Translations under genes and position numbers: made by a program | Shown: in pieces, positions 43,324-51,417 of the stretch | How the letters are laid out: every line of letters starts with the position of its first letter | How positions within the stretch are numbered: position 1 is the first letter of the stretch | Assembly: GCF_020405205.1 (NCBI RefSeq) | Contig: NZ_CP084469.1 | Coordinates: 310,001-374,000 of the forward strand | DNA length: 64,000 nucleotides | Origin: Natrinema salinisoli | GTDB taxonomy: Archaea; Halobacteriota; Halobacteria; Halobacteriales; Natrialbaceae | Direction of reading: 5' to 3' | Notes under the pieces: model-generated | Databases searched by the model: none | Told to the model about the DNA's origin: nothing | The model's input: the letters and a program-made list of their open reading frames with translations, nothing else

Positions 43324-45516
43324 TCACCGGTCGATCAGGTCGATCCCAGTGATATCGAACCGCGCACCGCCGCGTTCCCCCTTCTGGACGGTCACCGTCC
43401 ACCCGTGTGCGCCGGCGATCTGTTCGACGATCGCGAGTCCGAGACCGGTCCCGCCGCCGTCGCCCGAGTAGCCGCTCTCGAATACTGTTTCGCGTTCGGC
43501 AGGCGAGATACCGGGACCGTCGTCCGCGACGAAAACGCCACCGCCGTCCGCGTCAGCGCAGTCGCCGACCGTGAGCGTGACCTCGGGGCCGCCGTGCTCG
43601 ATGGCGTTACGGATCAGGTTCTCGAGGAGTTGCGTCAGCCGAGGGCGATCGGCTCGAACGACGGCGTCCGTCTCGATCCGGAGCGTCGCGTTGGCCGTCT
43701 CGACGTGTTGCCAACACCCCTCGACGAGCGGCGCGAGCTCGATCGGTTCGATCTCCGGGCTCGGGTCGCGCTCCTGTGCGATCGCCAGGATGTTTTCGAT
43801 CAGAACCTCCATTCGGTCGTGGGCCCAGGCGACGGCCTCGAGGTCCTCGCCGTCACAGTCGGGGTTCTCGCGGGCCTGCTCGAGCCGACCCTGCGCGACG
43901 TTGAGCGGGTTCCGGAGGTCGTGGGAGACGATACTGGCGAAGCGGTCGAGTCGTTCGTTCTGTGCTTTCAGTTCGCGCTCGCGCGCCTTGCGTTCGGTGA
44001 TGTTGCGCAGGACGCCGACGGTACTCTGAAAGCGTCCGTCCTCGTCCGACGGGAGGGTCGCGATGTGATTCTCGATGGGGACCCGCTCCCCGTCGACCGT
44101 AATGATCTCCATTTCGAACGACGCGTGCTCGCGGTCATCTGCGCTCAGCAACGCGGCGATTTCCGCCTCTCCCTCGGCGATATCCTCTGCGTCCAAGAGC
44201 CGCGAGACGTGTTCGCCCACCAGTTCGTCCGGGGTGTACCCCGTCGTCGTTACGTCTGCGTTGATCGGCGGCACGATCCGGGTAAAGTAGCCGTCGGGGT
44301 CCAGACTGTACACTTCGTCCGGGATCGTTTCGAGAATCGTCTCGTACTGCTCGAGTTCGCGTTCGCGCCGCGTGCGCTCGGTGATATCGCGGACGACGCC
44401 GGCGACGCCCCTGTAGCGGCCGTCCTCGAGCGGGAGCAACGAGACGTGATCCTCGCAGCGAATCGGCTCGCCGGCGCTCGTCTCGACGGTGATCTCGTAG
44501 GTCCCCTGGTACCCAGTGGTGTCCTCGGAGAGCAGCGAGCGGACGCAGTCCTCGCCGCGCTCGACGGAGGCCTCGTCGAGCAGGAAGGACACGTGCTGCC
44601 CGACAAGTTCGTGTTTCGCGTAGCCGGTCATCTCGGCGTAGGCGTCGTTGACGAACTCGTATCGCCCGTCGGCATCGACGGTATAGACGGGATCACCCAG
44701 CGCGTCGATAATCGTCTCGTAGCGCTCGAGGGTGCGCTCGCGCTCCTTGCGGTCCGTGATGTCCTGGACCATACAGATCATGTCGCCGTTGCCGGTCGTC
44801 GAAAGCGAGTGGGATTCGACGAAGGTACTGCCGTCCTTCCGGCGGCCGATCGTCTCGCCGTGCCAGTCCCCCTCCGCGAATACCGCGGGAATGATCTCCT
44901 CGTGGGCGGTCTCGACCTCGTCCTCCGGATAGAGCAGCTCCCAGTGCTCGCCGATCATCTCGGCGGGCTCGTAGCCGTAGAGGTCGGCGTAGGCTCGATT
45001 CACGTACACTAACCGCCCGTCGGCGTCGAGCAGACTGATACCCTCCTGTGCGGTTTCGATGGCCTGAATCTTCCGCTCGCGCTGCAGATGGGCCCGCGAC
45101 GTTTCGACGGCGCTGACCGTTCTCTCGGCCAACGTCGCGTACTGTTCGTCGTCCTCGCCTTTCGGCACGTAGTCCGTCGCGCCGGCCCCGGTCGCCTCGC
45201 TCGCGAGGGATTCCGATCCCGAGCCGGTAAAGAAAACGAACGGAACGTCCTCGTGGGCCTCCCGGACGGCCGCCAGAAACGCCAGCCCGTCCGCGTCGGG
45301 GAGCGCGTACTCCGAGACGATGCAATCGATCTCGGTCGTCTCGAGGCGCTCGAGCGCATCGCTCGCGGTGGTCGCGTGCAGTAGTTCGCTCGGGGAAGCC
45401 GCTCGCTCGAGGAACTCGGCGACCGTGGCCGTACACTCCGCGTCGTCGTCCACGTGCAGCACGCGGATCGGGTCCATCGAGACGCTTCCCGGGAGAGATT
45501 CGTCCCGGATGCTCAT
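43324..45516 (-). CDS. Hybrid sensor kinase: receiver, three PAS, HisKA, HATPase
   Basis: 730 residues, cytosolic. Receiver domain (~17-130) with VLHVDDDAE, but the phospho-acceptor position is Glu69 (CIVSEYALPD) instead of Asp, which should prevent normal phosphorylation. Three PAS domains follow (~145-510; for example VYTVDADGRYEFVNDAYAEM). HisKA carries the His in IVSHDLRNPLNVAQ (~530), and HATPase has NAIEHG, DDGPGISP and GTGLGLAIV. No response regulator adjacent. A second in-frame Met (residue 14) could be the start. Confidence 0.92.
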   Translation of the reverse strand: MSIRDESLPGSVSMDPIRVLHVDDDAECTATVAEFLERAASPSELLHATTASDALERLETTEIDCIVSEYALPDADGLAFLAAVREAHEDVPFVFFTGSGSESLASEATGAGATDYVPKGEDDEQYATLAERTVSAVETSRAHLQRERKIQAIETAQEGISLLDADGRLVYVNRAYADLYGYEPAEMIGEHWELLYPEDEVETAHEEIIPAVFAEGDWHGETIGRRKDGSTFVESHSLSTTGNGDMICMVQDITDRKERERTLERYETIIDALGDPVYTVDADGRYEFVNDAYAEMTGYAKHELVGQHVSFLLDEASVERGEDCVRSLLSEDTTGYQGTYEITVETSAGEPIRCEDHVSLLPLEDGRYRGVAGVVRDITERTRRERELEQYETILETIPDEVYSLDPDGYFTRIVPPINADVTTTGYTPDELVGEHVSRLLDAEDIAEGEAEIAALLSADDREHASFEMEIITVDGERVPIENHIATLPSDEDGRFQSTVGVLRNITERKARERELKAQNERLDRFASIVSHDLRNPLNVAQGRLEQARENPDCDGEDLEAVAWAHDRMEVLIENILAIAQERDPSPEIEPIELAPLVEGCWQHVETANATLRIETDAVVRADRPRLTQLLENLIRNAIEHGGPEVTLTVGDCADADGGGVFVADDGPGISPAERETVFESGYSGDGGGTGLGLAIVEQIAGAHGWTVTVQKGERGGARFDITGIDLIDR

Positions 45517-45742
45517 GGGGTCTGTCTCGGGACGACGAGCATATAGATTGGGGCCAACCCGAAGCGAATTTCCGGAGATGAGCCACGTTTAGTCGATTTT
45601 TCTGAATTACAATCACGAACGGAAGTCGTCAAATCCGATAGGTCGGTCGAGAAAGGTTCGTATCGATGACAACGTCTCAAGACTACGCGCTCGAGCAGGC
45701 ACCCCCGAACCGCGTCGACAGGGGGCCGGGTTTCGGAGTCGG

Positions 45743-46015
45743 TTACTCCGTACCGATTCCATCGCGGAGGTCGATGTCGGTGCGGTCGGCGACGTCGGCC
45801 AGGATCGCACCGGCCCGGTCGTCGTCGACGTCGTCGAGGAGACAGCCGATAAAGGAGGCGAGGAGTTCCGGTCGTATCTGAAGGTCGACGTAGCCTACTT
45901 CGCCGCCGGCGACGACGAAATCGACGTCCCACTCGTTGGCTTCCGGATCGGTCATTCGAATATCCGCCCACTCGTCGGCCGGAGTTTCAGGGTCTGTGAA
46001 AATTTCGTTCGGCAT
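45743..46015 (-). CDS. Hypothetical small acidic protein
   Basis: 90 residues, very acidic, no membrane segment (EWDVDFVVAGGEVGYVDLQI; CLLDDVDDDRAGAILADVAD). Composition and codon usage fit a real haloarchaeal gene. Not recognised. ATG start at 46015. It stands alone; the 226-base gap to the kinase on its left holds nothing I recognise. Confidence 0.6.
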   Translation of the reverse strand: MPNEIFTDPETPADEWADIRMTDPEANEWDVDFVVAGGEVGYVDLQIRPELLASFIGCLLDDVDDDRAGAILADVADRTDIDLRDGIGTE

Positions 46016-46289
46016 GAGTATACGATACTGGCGGCCGGCGCGTATAACCCCTCCGTCGGTTCGCAGGGAGTGAATCCGTCGGAGAGACGGGCTCGAGTCC
46101 GCCCACAGCCGTCCCGGTCACTCGGACTCGCTCGGGAACGTCGATGGCTCGAGCAGTCGGAGGCAATCGGGCTCGAGCCTCCATCGAAAATTCCAATTTT
46201 CATCGGTAATTATAAATTTGAACAGGTTAGGGATTAAATTGGAAGCGAGTCTCATAGAGGGCTACATCGAAATGCCCAGGTGCTGGAAC

Positions 46290-46377
46290 CACCCGAGGCT
46301 TGCTTCCAAATCCCAGACCGGGATTCGCAAGCATGATTCCATACATACCACCGGGATATAAACGTCCCGCACGACAG
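46290..46377 (+). promoter_or_regulatory. Conserved leader region, copy 2
   Basis: 88 bases similar to 9725-9810, in the same position before a small ORF and a zinc-ribbon gene. The core is GGGAT-ATAAAC-GTCCC. An AT-rich TATA-like patch (AATTATAAATTT, about 46208) lies ~80 bp upstream, as in copy 1. A near-perfect dyad GAAAATT-CC-AATTTTC (about 46186-46201) lies beside it. Retained spacing of all parts between two distant loci argues for a functional leader. Confidence 0.55.
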
Positions 46378-46446
46378 CCGGTTCACCCGCCACGACCGTT
46401 ATCGCCTCCGAATTCGGGGTCTCGAGCGATGGGGATGGTTCGATGA
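46333..46446 (+). CDS. Small basic leader ORF, copy 2 (uncertain)
   Basis: 37 codons, Pro/Arg-rich. It shares YIP-G-KRP-RQ with copy 1 near the start and ends with an ATGA overlap on the start codon of the zinc-ribbon gene. See copy 1 (9766) for the caution that the nucleotide sequence, not the peptide, may be what is conserved. Confidence 0.3.
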   Translation: MIPYIPPGYKRPARQPVHPPRPLSPPNSGSRAMGMVR

Positions 46447-46607
46447 AGAGCGACGTCGACGCGAGTCCCGAGCGGAATTCGTCCCCGCTCCCCGACTGCC
46501 CTACCTGCGGCGAGCCCGTCGCCTTCGTCACCGTCACCGGTCCGCACACCGGCTCCGCCAGTCCCTGCGGCTGCTCCGTCCCGCCCGGCCTGCTCGAGCG
46601 CGACTAG
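46443..46607 (+). CDS. 54-residue zinc-ribbon microprotein, copy 2
   Basis: Paralogue of the protein at 9881, same length. Cys pairs CPTCG (Cys19, Cys22) and PCGC (Cys42, Cys44) with TGSASPCGCSVPPGL between and after; the N-terminal ~18 residues differ entirely. ATG 46443 overlaps the TGA of the leader ORF by four bases. A GC-rich inverted repeat follows the stop (about 46607-46632). Function unknown; see copy 1. Confidence 0.75.
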   Translation: MKSDVDASPERNSSPLPDCPTCGEPVAFVTVTGPHTGSASPCGCSVPPGLLERD

Positions 46608-46758
46608 GTCGGGGTGCTCACTCGAGCCCCCGACGATCAGCCGGCCGGTCGGCGATCCGTTCGGGATCATCACACCACCTCCGTCGAGACCATTCGTCGG
46701 CCGGTCGGCTCGGAAGCGGGGCGCTCGAGTCCGGATGTTCTCGGTAGAGTGCAGCTAC

Positions 46759-47499
46759 CTACTCGAATTGGTCGGCAACGAAATCATCGATCGAACAAGC
46801 AGCAAACGGTGGGATGAATTCTTCCGCGAGGAATTTCCGTATGTCGACGTTTGTAGACTTTGGTTCACCTTCGATAACTGCGTCTCGCTTAGCAATTGCA
46901 GCGATTGCGTCCGATAGATCGACTTCAGCGATTGCTTCTTTCGTTTCTCGGGATCGGACATCCTTTGCCCAGAGAACCCAGCGGAGACCATCTGTCCCGA
47001 TGGCGACCAGATATCGTTTCTCTATAGTTTTGAGATACTTTGCAAACGTGTCCGACTCTACGTACTCCTCGATGTCAGCAGTCGCACGTCGCTTGCTTCC
47101 CGTAAGCTGTTCTTCGTTGGCAGCTTTCGCTTCTAGAATGCAATCGGTTTGCGGCGAGACGTTTTTGAGTAGGTAGTCCGGCCGATTGATCTCGATATTT
47201 CGGTAGGTGCTCGGTCGACGGACGAAGTGTGGTCCGGTTCCGACGTAATCCTCTGAGATCGGATTTCGATACCCAAGTCCATGGAGAATTGGTTCGATAA
47301 GATACTGCTCCGTGAAATCCTCTGGTGCTTGCTCGACTTTTGGGCCAGAGAGGGTCCTCGTGGTACGGCAGAGTCGACGCAACTCCCCACCTTCACCTAA
47401 TTCCCGGAACTTTCCGGGAAAGACCGTCAGCTGCTGACGGACCCGTTCTGCGATAACTGTGTCTGCGTTGAGTCCCATGTTCGGACTCTCAGCAGTCAT
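46759..47499 (-). CDS. PD-(D/E)xK-type nuclease, restriction-enzyme-like
   Basis: 246 residues. RPDYLLKNVSPQTDCILEAKA supplies the Asp and the E-x-K of a PD-(D/E)xK nuclease, in a context like the HsdR N-terminal domain (EQYLIEPILHGLGYRN; KRYLVAIGTDGLRWVLWAKD). It starts in an ATGA overlap with the 3' end of the gene at 47496. No methylase or translocase domain is present. Likely the nuclease part of a decayed restriction-modification system, or a standalone nuclease. Confidence 0.7.
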   Translation of the reverse strand: MTAESPNMGLNADTVIAERVRQQLTVFPGKFRELGEGGELRRLCRTTRTLSGPKVEQAPEDFTEQYLIEPILHGLGYRNPISEDYVGTGPHFVRRPSTYRNIEINRPDYLLKNVSPQTDCILEAKAANEEQLTGSKRRATADIEEYVESDTFAKYLKTIEKRYLVAIGTDGLRWVLWAKDVRSRETKEAIAEVDLSDAIAAIAKRDAVIEGEPKSTNVDIRKFLAEEFIPPFAACSIDDFVADQFE

Positions 47500-47900
47500 T
47501 CCCCGACGGCCTCCTCGACGATCTCGATTTCTTCGTCGGTCAACCCGTGCAACTCGTAGACGATTTCGTCGATCAACTCGCCCGTTTTCTCGATCTTTTC
47601 CTCGAGTTCTTCCGCGCGTTCTTTGGTCTCGAGATAGCTCTCGAGTCCGTCGCGAACGTCGTCGGCGGCGGGCAGCGTGAGCTTCCGGAGGCGGTCAACT
47701 AGAGAGTTGGCCTTGGTGGCAGTCTCACGGAAATTCGCGAAGCCGCCGGCCTCGTCGACGGCGACGGGGACGAAGGCTTCGATCAAGTCGGCCTCATCGC
47801 AGTCCCACTCGTCTCGTTCCTGAATTCGCTCGTCGAGATAGTGCCCGGAGAAAAGATTCGGATTCGTATACGGCCGGTCCGACAGCGTCGCCTGATTCAT
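47496..47900 (-). CDS. Short coiled-coil protein, possible methylase remnant
   Basis: 134 residues. The opening NQATLSDRPYTNPNLFSGHY resembles the N-terminus of large Eco57I-type restriction-modification proteins. The second half, with its coiled coil (LETKERAEELEEKIEKTGEL) and ELHGLTDEEIEIVEEAV, resembles their C-terminus. Everything between, including the methylase motif NPPY, is absent, which suggests an in-frame internal deletion. ATG start 47900; co-translated with the nuclease gene. Alternatively a genuine small partner protein. Confidence 0.6.
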   Translation of the reverse strand: MNQATLSDRPYTNPNLFSGHYLDERIQERDEWDCDEADLIEAFVPVAVDEAGGFANFRETATKANSLVDRLRKLTLPAADDVRDGLESYLETKERAEELEEKIEKTGELIDEIVYELHGLTDEEIEIVEEAVGE

Positions 47901-48032
47901 GATACGCGGTACCTCGAATTGTCACACTAAGAAAGCACTGGTAGGAAAGGGCTGCTCGAAGTTTGAATCGTAACTACGAGTCAGTCGAATACACGCCGAC
48001 CTGAGGAATTGACCCCCAGGTTCAATATAAAG

Positions 48033-48040
48033 TATAAATA
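48033..48040 (+). promoter_or_regulatory. Strong TATA-like element with no assigned gene
   Basis: TATAAATA lies about 29 bp before an ATG at 48065, ideal spacing for a leaderless haloarchaeal gene. The ORF from that ATG runs 74 codons, but its second half is the Arg-rich antisense of mct, so a convincing protein is lacking. It may drive a short transcript that ends at the hairpin at 48139. The rest of the 279-base gap 47901-48179 holds no gene I can see. Confidence 0.4.
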
Positions 48041-48138
48041 GCTCGTGTAAGGGGTTCCGTTACAATGAGAACGAACTCGAACAGAATGGCGAACCGCTCG
48101 AGTATCGGTCTGACCAACGATCTCCAAATGGATTGCCG

Positions 48139-48154
48139 TCCGAATCATTTCGGA
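48139..48154 (-). terminator. Hairpin downstream of mct
   Basis: TCCGAA-tcat-TTCGGA, a perfect six-base stem with four-base loop, 25 bases beyond the mct stop. A T5 run precedes the stem when read in the mct direction (A5 follows it in the plus direction). It could stop both mct and any transcript from the TATA element at 48033. Confidence 0.45.
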
Positions 48155-48179
48155 GGGCAAAAACGGGTACTAGCCTCGC

Positions 48180-49355
48180 TCAGTCGTCGGCCGCTTCGGC
48201 GTCGGACGTCTCGCCCAGTATCTCCTCGCGGTGCTCGTCGAGCAGCGGCGCGCGGCCGCGGGGTTCGGGGTTCGTCTCGGTCATCTTGATCGGGGTGCCG
48301 GCGATCTCGACGTCCCTGTCCGCGCCGGGCTGTTCGACGGGGACGAGCATGTTTCGAGCGTGGACGTGTGGGTCCTCGAAGATCTCCTCGGTGTTCTGGA
48401 CGGGTGCGGCGGGGACCCGGCCCTCGAGCAGGCCCACGAGTTCGTCGTTGGTCTGCTCGAGGGCCCAGTCGGCGAGCTCCTCGCGGAGATCCTCGCGGTT
48501 CGCGAGTCGATCCGGCGTGGTGGGGTACTCCTCGGCCAGGTCCTCCCGGTCCATTACGTCGCAGAGTTCGGCCCAGTGGTTGTTGTTGAAGGCGGCGATG
48601 ACGGCGTACCCGTCGTCCGTTTCGAAGGCGTTGTAGGGAAACAGCGTGGGGTGAGAGTTGCCCCGACGGGTGGGGGCCTCGCCGGTGTAGGACTGCTGGT
48701 AGATGGCGCGTTCGGTGAAGCTGAGCATCGAGTCGTACATGCCGGTGTCGACGTACTGGCCCTCGCCGGTCTGTTCGCGGTGGTTGACCGCGGCGAGGAT
48801 GCCGATGCAGTTCAGCGTCGCGGTAAAGAGGTCGCCGACGCCGGGGCCGGTCTTCGTCGGCGGGCCGTCGGGCTGACCGGTGGTCTCCATGACGCCGCCG
48901 AGCGCCTGCGCGATGAGGTCGAAGGAGGGCTGGCCTTGCCGGTCGGTTTCGCCGGTCCGCGGGTCGCCGAAGCCGCGGATCGATGAGTAGATGATGTCCT
49001 CGTTGTACTCCGTGAGCGTCTCGTAGCCGAGGTCGTACTTCTCCATCGTCCCCGAGCGGTAGTTCTCGACGACGATATCGGCCTCTTCGACCAGCGAGAG
49101 GAAATCGGCGCGATCCTCGTCGTCGCCGAGGTTCAGTTCGATGCTCTTCTTTCCCCGGTTGACGCTCTGGAAGTAGCCCCCGTAGGCTTCGGCCTCGGGG
49201 TCGTCGACGAACGGCGGGTTCGACCGGATCATGTCGCCGCCCGGCCGCTCGATCTTGACTACGTCCGCGCCCATGTCCGCGAGCAACATCGTGCAGTACG
49301 GCCCGGCGAGCACCTGGGTTAGATCCAGCACGCGAAGGTTCGAGAGTGCACCCAT
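48180..49355 (-). CDS. mct: Succinyl-CoA:mesaconate CoA-transferase, CaiB/BaiF family
   Basis: 391 residues of the class III CoA-transferases (LRVLDLTQVLAGPYCTMLLA; ADVVKIERPGGD; EGQYVDTGMYDSML with the likely catalytic Asp). Family alone would not give the substrate, but the gene diverges from a complete methylaspartate-cycle operon. That fits the enzyme moving CoA from succinyl-CoA to mesaconate. Start chosen at ATG 49355 (MGALSNLRVLDLTQV); the longer ORF upstream adds an unlikely extension. The 179-base divergent region to mamA is the probable control point of the cycle. Confidence 0.9.
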   Translation of the reverse strand: MGALSNLRVLDLTQVLAGPYCTMLLADMGADVVKIERPGGDMIRSNPPFVDDPEAEAYGGYFQSVNRGKKSIELNLGDDEDRADFLSLVEEADIVVENYRSGTMEKYDLGYETLTEYNEDIIYSSIRGFGDPRTGETDRQGQPSFDLIAQALGGVMETTGQPDGPPTKTGPGVGDLFTATLNCIGILAAVNHREQTGEGQYVDTGMYDSMLSFTERAIYQQSYTGEAPTRRGNSHPTLFPYNAFETDDGYAVIAAFNNNHWAELCDVMDREDLAEEYPTTPDRLANREDLREELADWALEQTNDELVGLLEGRVPAAPVQNTEEIFEDPHVHARNMLVPVEQPGADRDVEIAGTPIKMTETNPEPRGRAPLLDEHREEILGETSDAEAADD

Positions 49356-49501
49356 ATCTGTGTCCGTCCCTTCCGAAACCACTACCAAAACCCTTACCAT
49401 CGATCATGTACTTTGTCTCTGCATACCAACGGTCGTGTGAACATCCAACATAGAGACGCTGTTAGGATGTTTAAGGAGTATTATCATGGAAGATCATTAG
49501 G

Positions 49502-49507
49502 TTTATA
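49502..49507 (+). promoter_or_regulatory. TATA box of the methylaspartate-cycle operon
   Basis: TTTATA lies about 30 bp before ATG 49535, giving a leaderless or near-leaderless transcript and supporting that start over the in-frame ATG at 49520. The region back to mct is AT-richer than its surroundings (for example gttaggatgtttaagg) and may hold operators shared with mct. Confidence 0.5.
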
Positions 49508-49534
49508 CGGTGGTCCCTCATGGTTTTGGATACG

Positions 49535-49975
49535 ATGTCCCAAACGGTCGTCCTCGGCGTGATCGGCTCCGATGCCCACGTCGTTGGCATCACAATCTTA
49601 GAGCAAGCCTTCAGTGCAGCCGGCTTCGATGTCGTGAACCTCGGCGTTCAGACCTCCCAGGAGGAGTTCGCCGACGCGGCGAAAACCCACGACGCGAACG
49701 CTGTACTGGTTTCTTCGCTCTACGGCCACGCCGAGCAGGACTGCCAGGGATTCCACAGCGTCCTCGAGGACGCGGGCGTCGACGCGGTCAGCTACATCGG
49801 CGGCAACCTCGCCGTCGGGCAGGACGACTTCGAGCAGACCCGGAAGACGTTCCGGGAGCTCGGATTCGACCGCGTCTTCGACTCCGAGACGGATCCCGAG
49901 GACGCGATCGCTGCGCTCCGCGAGGACCTCCAGATCTCGCCGACGGAGTCGGAGCGAGCGACTATTACCTCCTAG
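49535..49975 (+). CDS. mamA: Glutamate mutase small (B12-binding) subunit
   Basis: 146 residues of the cobalamin-binding fold. VLGVIGSDAHVVGITIL contains the Asp-x-His-x-x-Gly motif whose His ligates cobalt, and VSSLYGHAEQD and YIGGNLAVG complete the B12 pocket. With MamB it converts glutamate to (2S,3S)-3-methylaspartate, the first special step of the methylaspartate cycle. First gene of the operon, 8 bp before mamB. Start at ATG 49535, placed by the TATA box. Confidence 0.95.
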   Translation: MSQTVVLGVIGSDAHVVGITILEQAFSAAGFDVVNLGVQTSQEEFADAAKTHDANAVLVSSLYGHAEQDCQGFHSVLEDAGVDAVSYIGGNLAVGQDDFEQTRKTFRELGFDRVFDSETDPEDAIAALREDLQISPTESERATITS

Positions 49976-49983
49976 ATGTCTAG

Positions 49984-51417
49984 ATGATACGAGACGAACG
50001 CATTCCATCCGACGAGCTACGGCGTATCGACGAAGAGATCCGATCGAACTGGCCGACGGGGGAGGGCGTCGACTTCGAGGACGCCATCGAGTACCACGAG
50101 TCGCTTCCGGACCACAAGCGATTCGCCGACGTCCTCGAGTCCGCGGACAAACCACTCCTCCAGCCGCGAGCCGGCGTTCCGCGGCTCGACGATCAGATCG
50201 AACTCTTACAGTACCTCCTCGAGGAGGGGAAGGCAGATCTCCTGCCGACGACGATCGACTCGTACACGCGCGACAACGAGTACGAGAAGGCCCAGCAGGG
50301 GCTCGATAAGGCCCTCGAGACGGGCGACGACACCCTCAACGGCTTTCCGGCCGTCAATCACGGGGTCGACGGCTGCCGCGAACTGATCGACGCGGTCGAC
50401 GCGCCGATCGAGGTCCGCCACGGGACGCCGGACGCCCGGCTGCTCGCGGCGATCACCTTCGCCGGCGGCTTCCAGAGCTTCGAGGGCGGCCCGATCTCCT
50501 ACAACATTCCGTATACGAAGCGCCACGGACTCGAGGAAACCATCGAGAAGTGGCAGTTCGTCGACCGGCTGGCGGGGGCCTACACCGAACGCGGCGTGCG
50601 GATCAACCGCGAGCCGTTCGGCCCGCTGACGGGGACGCTCGTCCCGCCCTCGATCGCGATCGCGATCATGATCGTCGAGGGCAAGCTGGCAGCGACCCAG
50701 GGCGTGCGATCGATCACGCTCGGCTACGGACAGGTCGGCAACATCGTCCAGGACGTGGCCGCGCTGAACGCGCTCAAGAAGCTGGGCAACGAGTACCTGC
50801 CCGACGAGGTCGTCGTCACCACCGTCTTCCACGAGTGGATGGGCGGCTTCCCGCCGGATGAGGCCCGCGCCAACGGCGTCATCAGCCTCGGCGGCATGAC
50901 CGCCGCCATCGCCCAGCCGGACAAGGTCATCACCAAGTCGCCCCAGGAGTTCCAGGGGGTCCCGACCAAGGAGGCCAACTCGGCCGGCCTGCGCACGACG
51001 CGGCAGGTCATCGACATGGCGATCGAGCAGCAGATCGACATCGACGGCATCGAGGAGGAACAGGACCTCATCGAGCGCGAGACACGGTGTCTGATGGACA
51101 CCATCTTCGAGCACGGCGACGGCGACGTCGTCCAGGGCACGCTCAAGGCGTTCGACTCCGGTGCGCTCGACGTGCCGTTCGCACCCAGCGACAGCGCACA
51201 GGGTGCCGTCCTCCCCGCGCGGGACGACGACGGTCGCGTCCGCATCTTCGAGTGGGCCGACCTCGAGATGGACGACGACATCAAGGAAATTCACAAGGCC
51301 CGACTTTCACAACGCGCCACGACCGAGGGCCGCGACCAGTCGTTCCGGATGGTCGCGGACGACGTCGACGCGATCAGCGACGGCAAACTCATCGGCCGAC
51401 CGCAGGGTGACGTCTAA
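49984..51417 (+). CDS. mamB: Glutamate mutase large (epsilon) subunit
   Basis: 477 residues, the catalytic TIM-barrel partner of MamA; radical rearrangement of glutamate with adenosylcobalamin. Family landmarks: PLLQPRAGVPRLDDQIELLQ, VNHGVDGCRELIDAVDAPIE, FEGGPISYNIPYTK, EPFGPLTGTLVPPSIAIA. The length matches clostridial GlmE. Its TAA is directly followed by the ATG of mal. Confidence 0.96.
   Translation: MIRDERIPSDELRRIDEEIRSNWPTGEGVDFEDAIEYHESLPDHKRFADVLESADKPLLQPRAGVPRLDDQIELLQYLLEEGKADLLPTTIDSYTRDNEYEKAQQGLDKALETGDDTLNGFPAVNHGVDGCRELIDAVDAPIEVRHGTPDARLLAAITFAGGFQSFEGGPISYNIPYTKRHGLEETIEKWQFVDRLAGAYTERGVRINREPFGPLTGTLVPPSIAIAIMIVEGKLAATQGVRSITLGYGQVGNIVQDVAALNALKKLGNEYLPDEVVVTTVFHEWMGGFPPDEARANGVISLGGMTAAIAQPDKVITKSPQEFQGVPTKEANSAGLRTTRQVIDMAIEQQIDIDGIEEEQDLIERETRCLMDTIFEHGDGDVVQGTLKAFDSGALDVPFAPSDSAQGAVLPARDDDGRVRIFEWADLEMDDDIKEIHKARLSQRATTEGRDQSFRMVADDVDAISDGKLIGRPQGDV

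Noticed and set aside
48145-49407. A 420-codon ORF overlapping mct
   Set aside because: Arg/Pro/Gly-rich shadow of mct with no motif.
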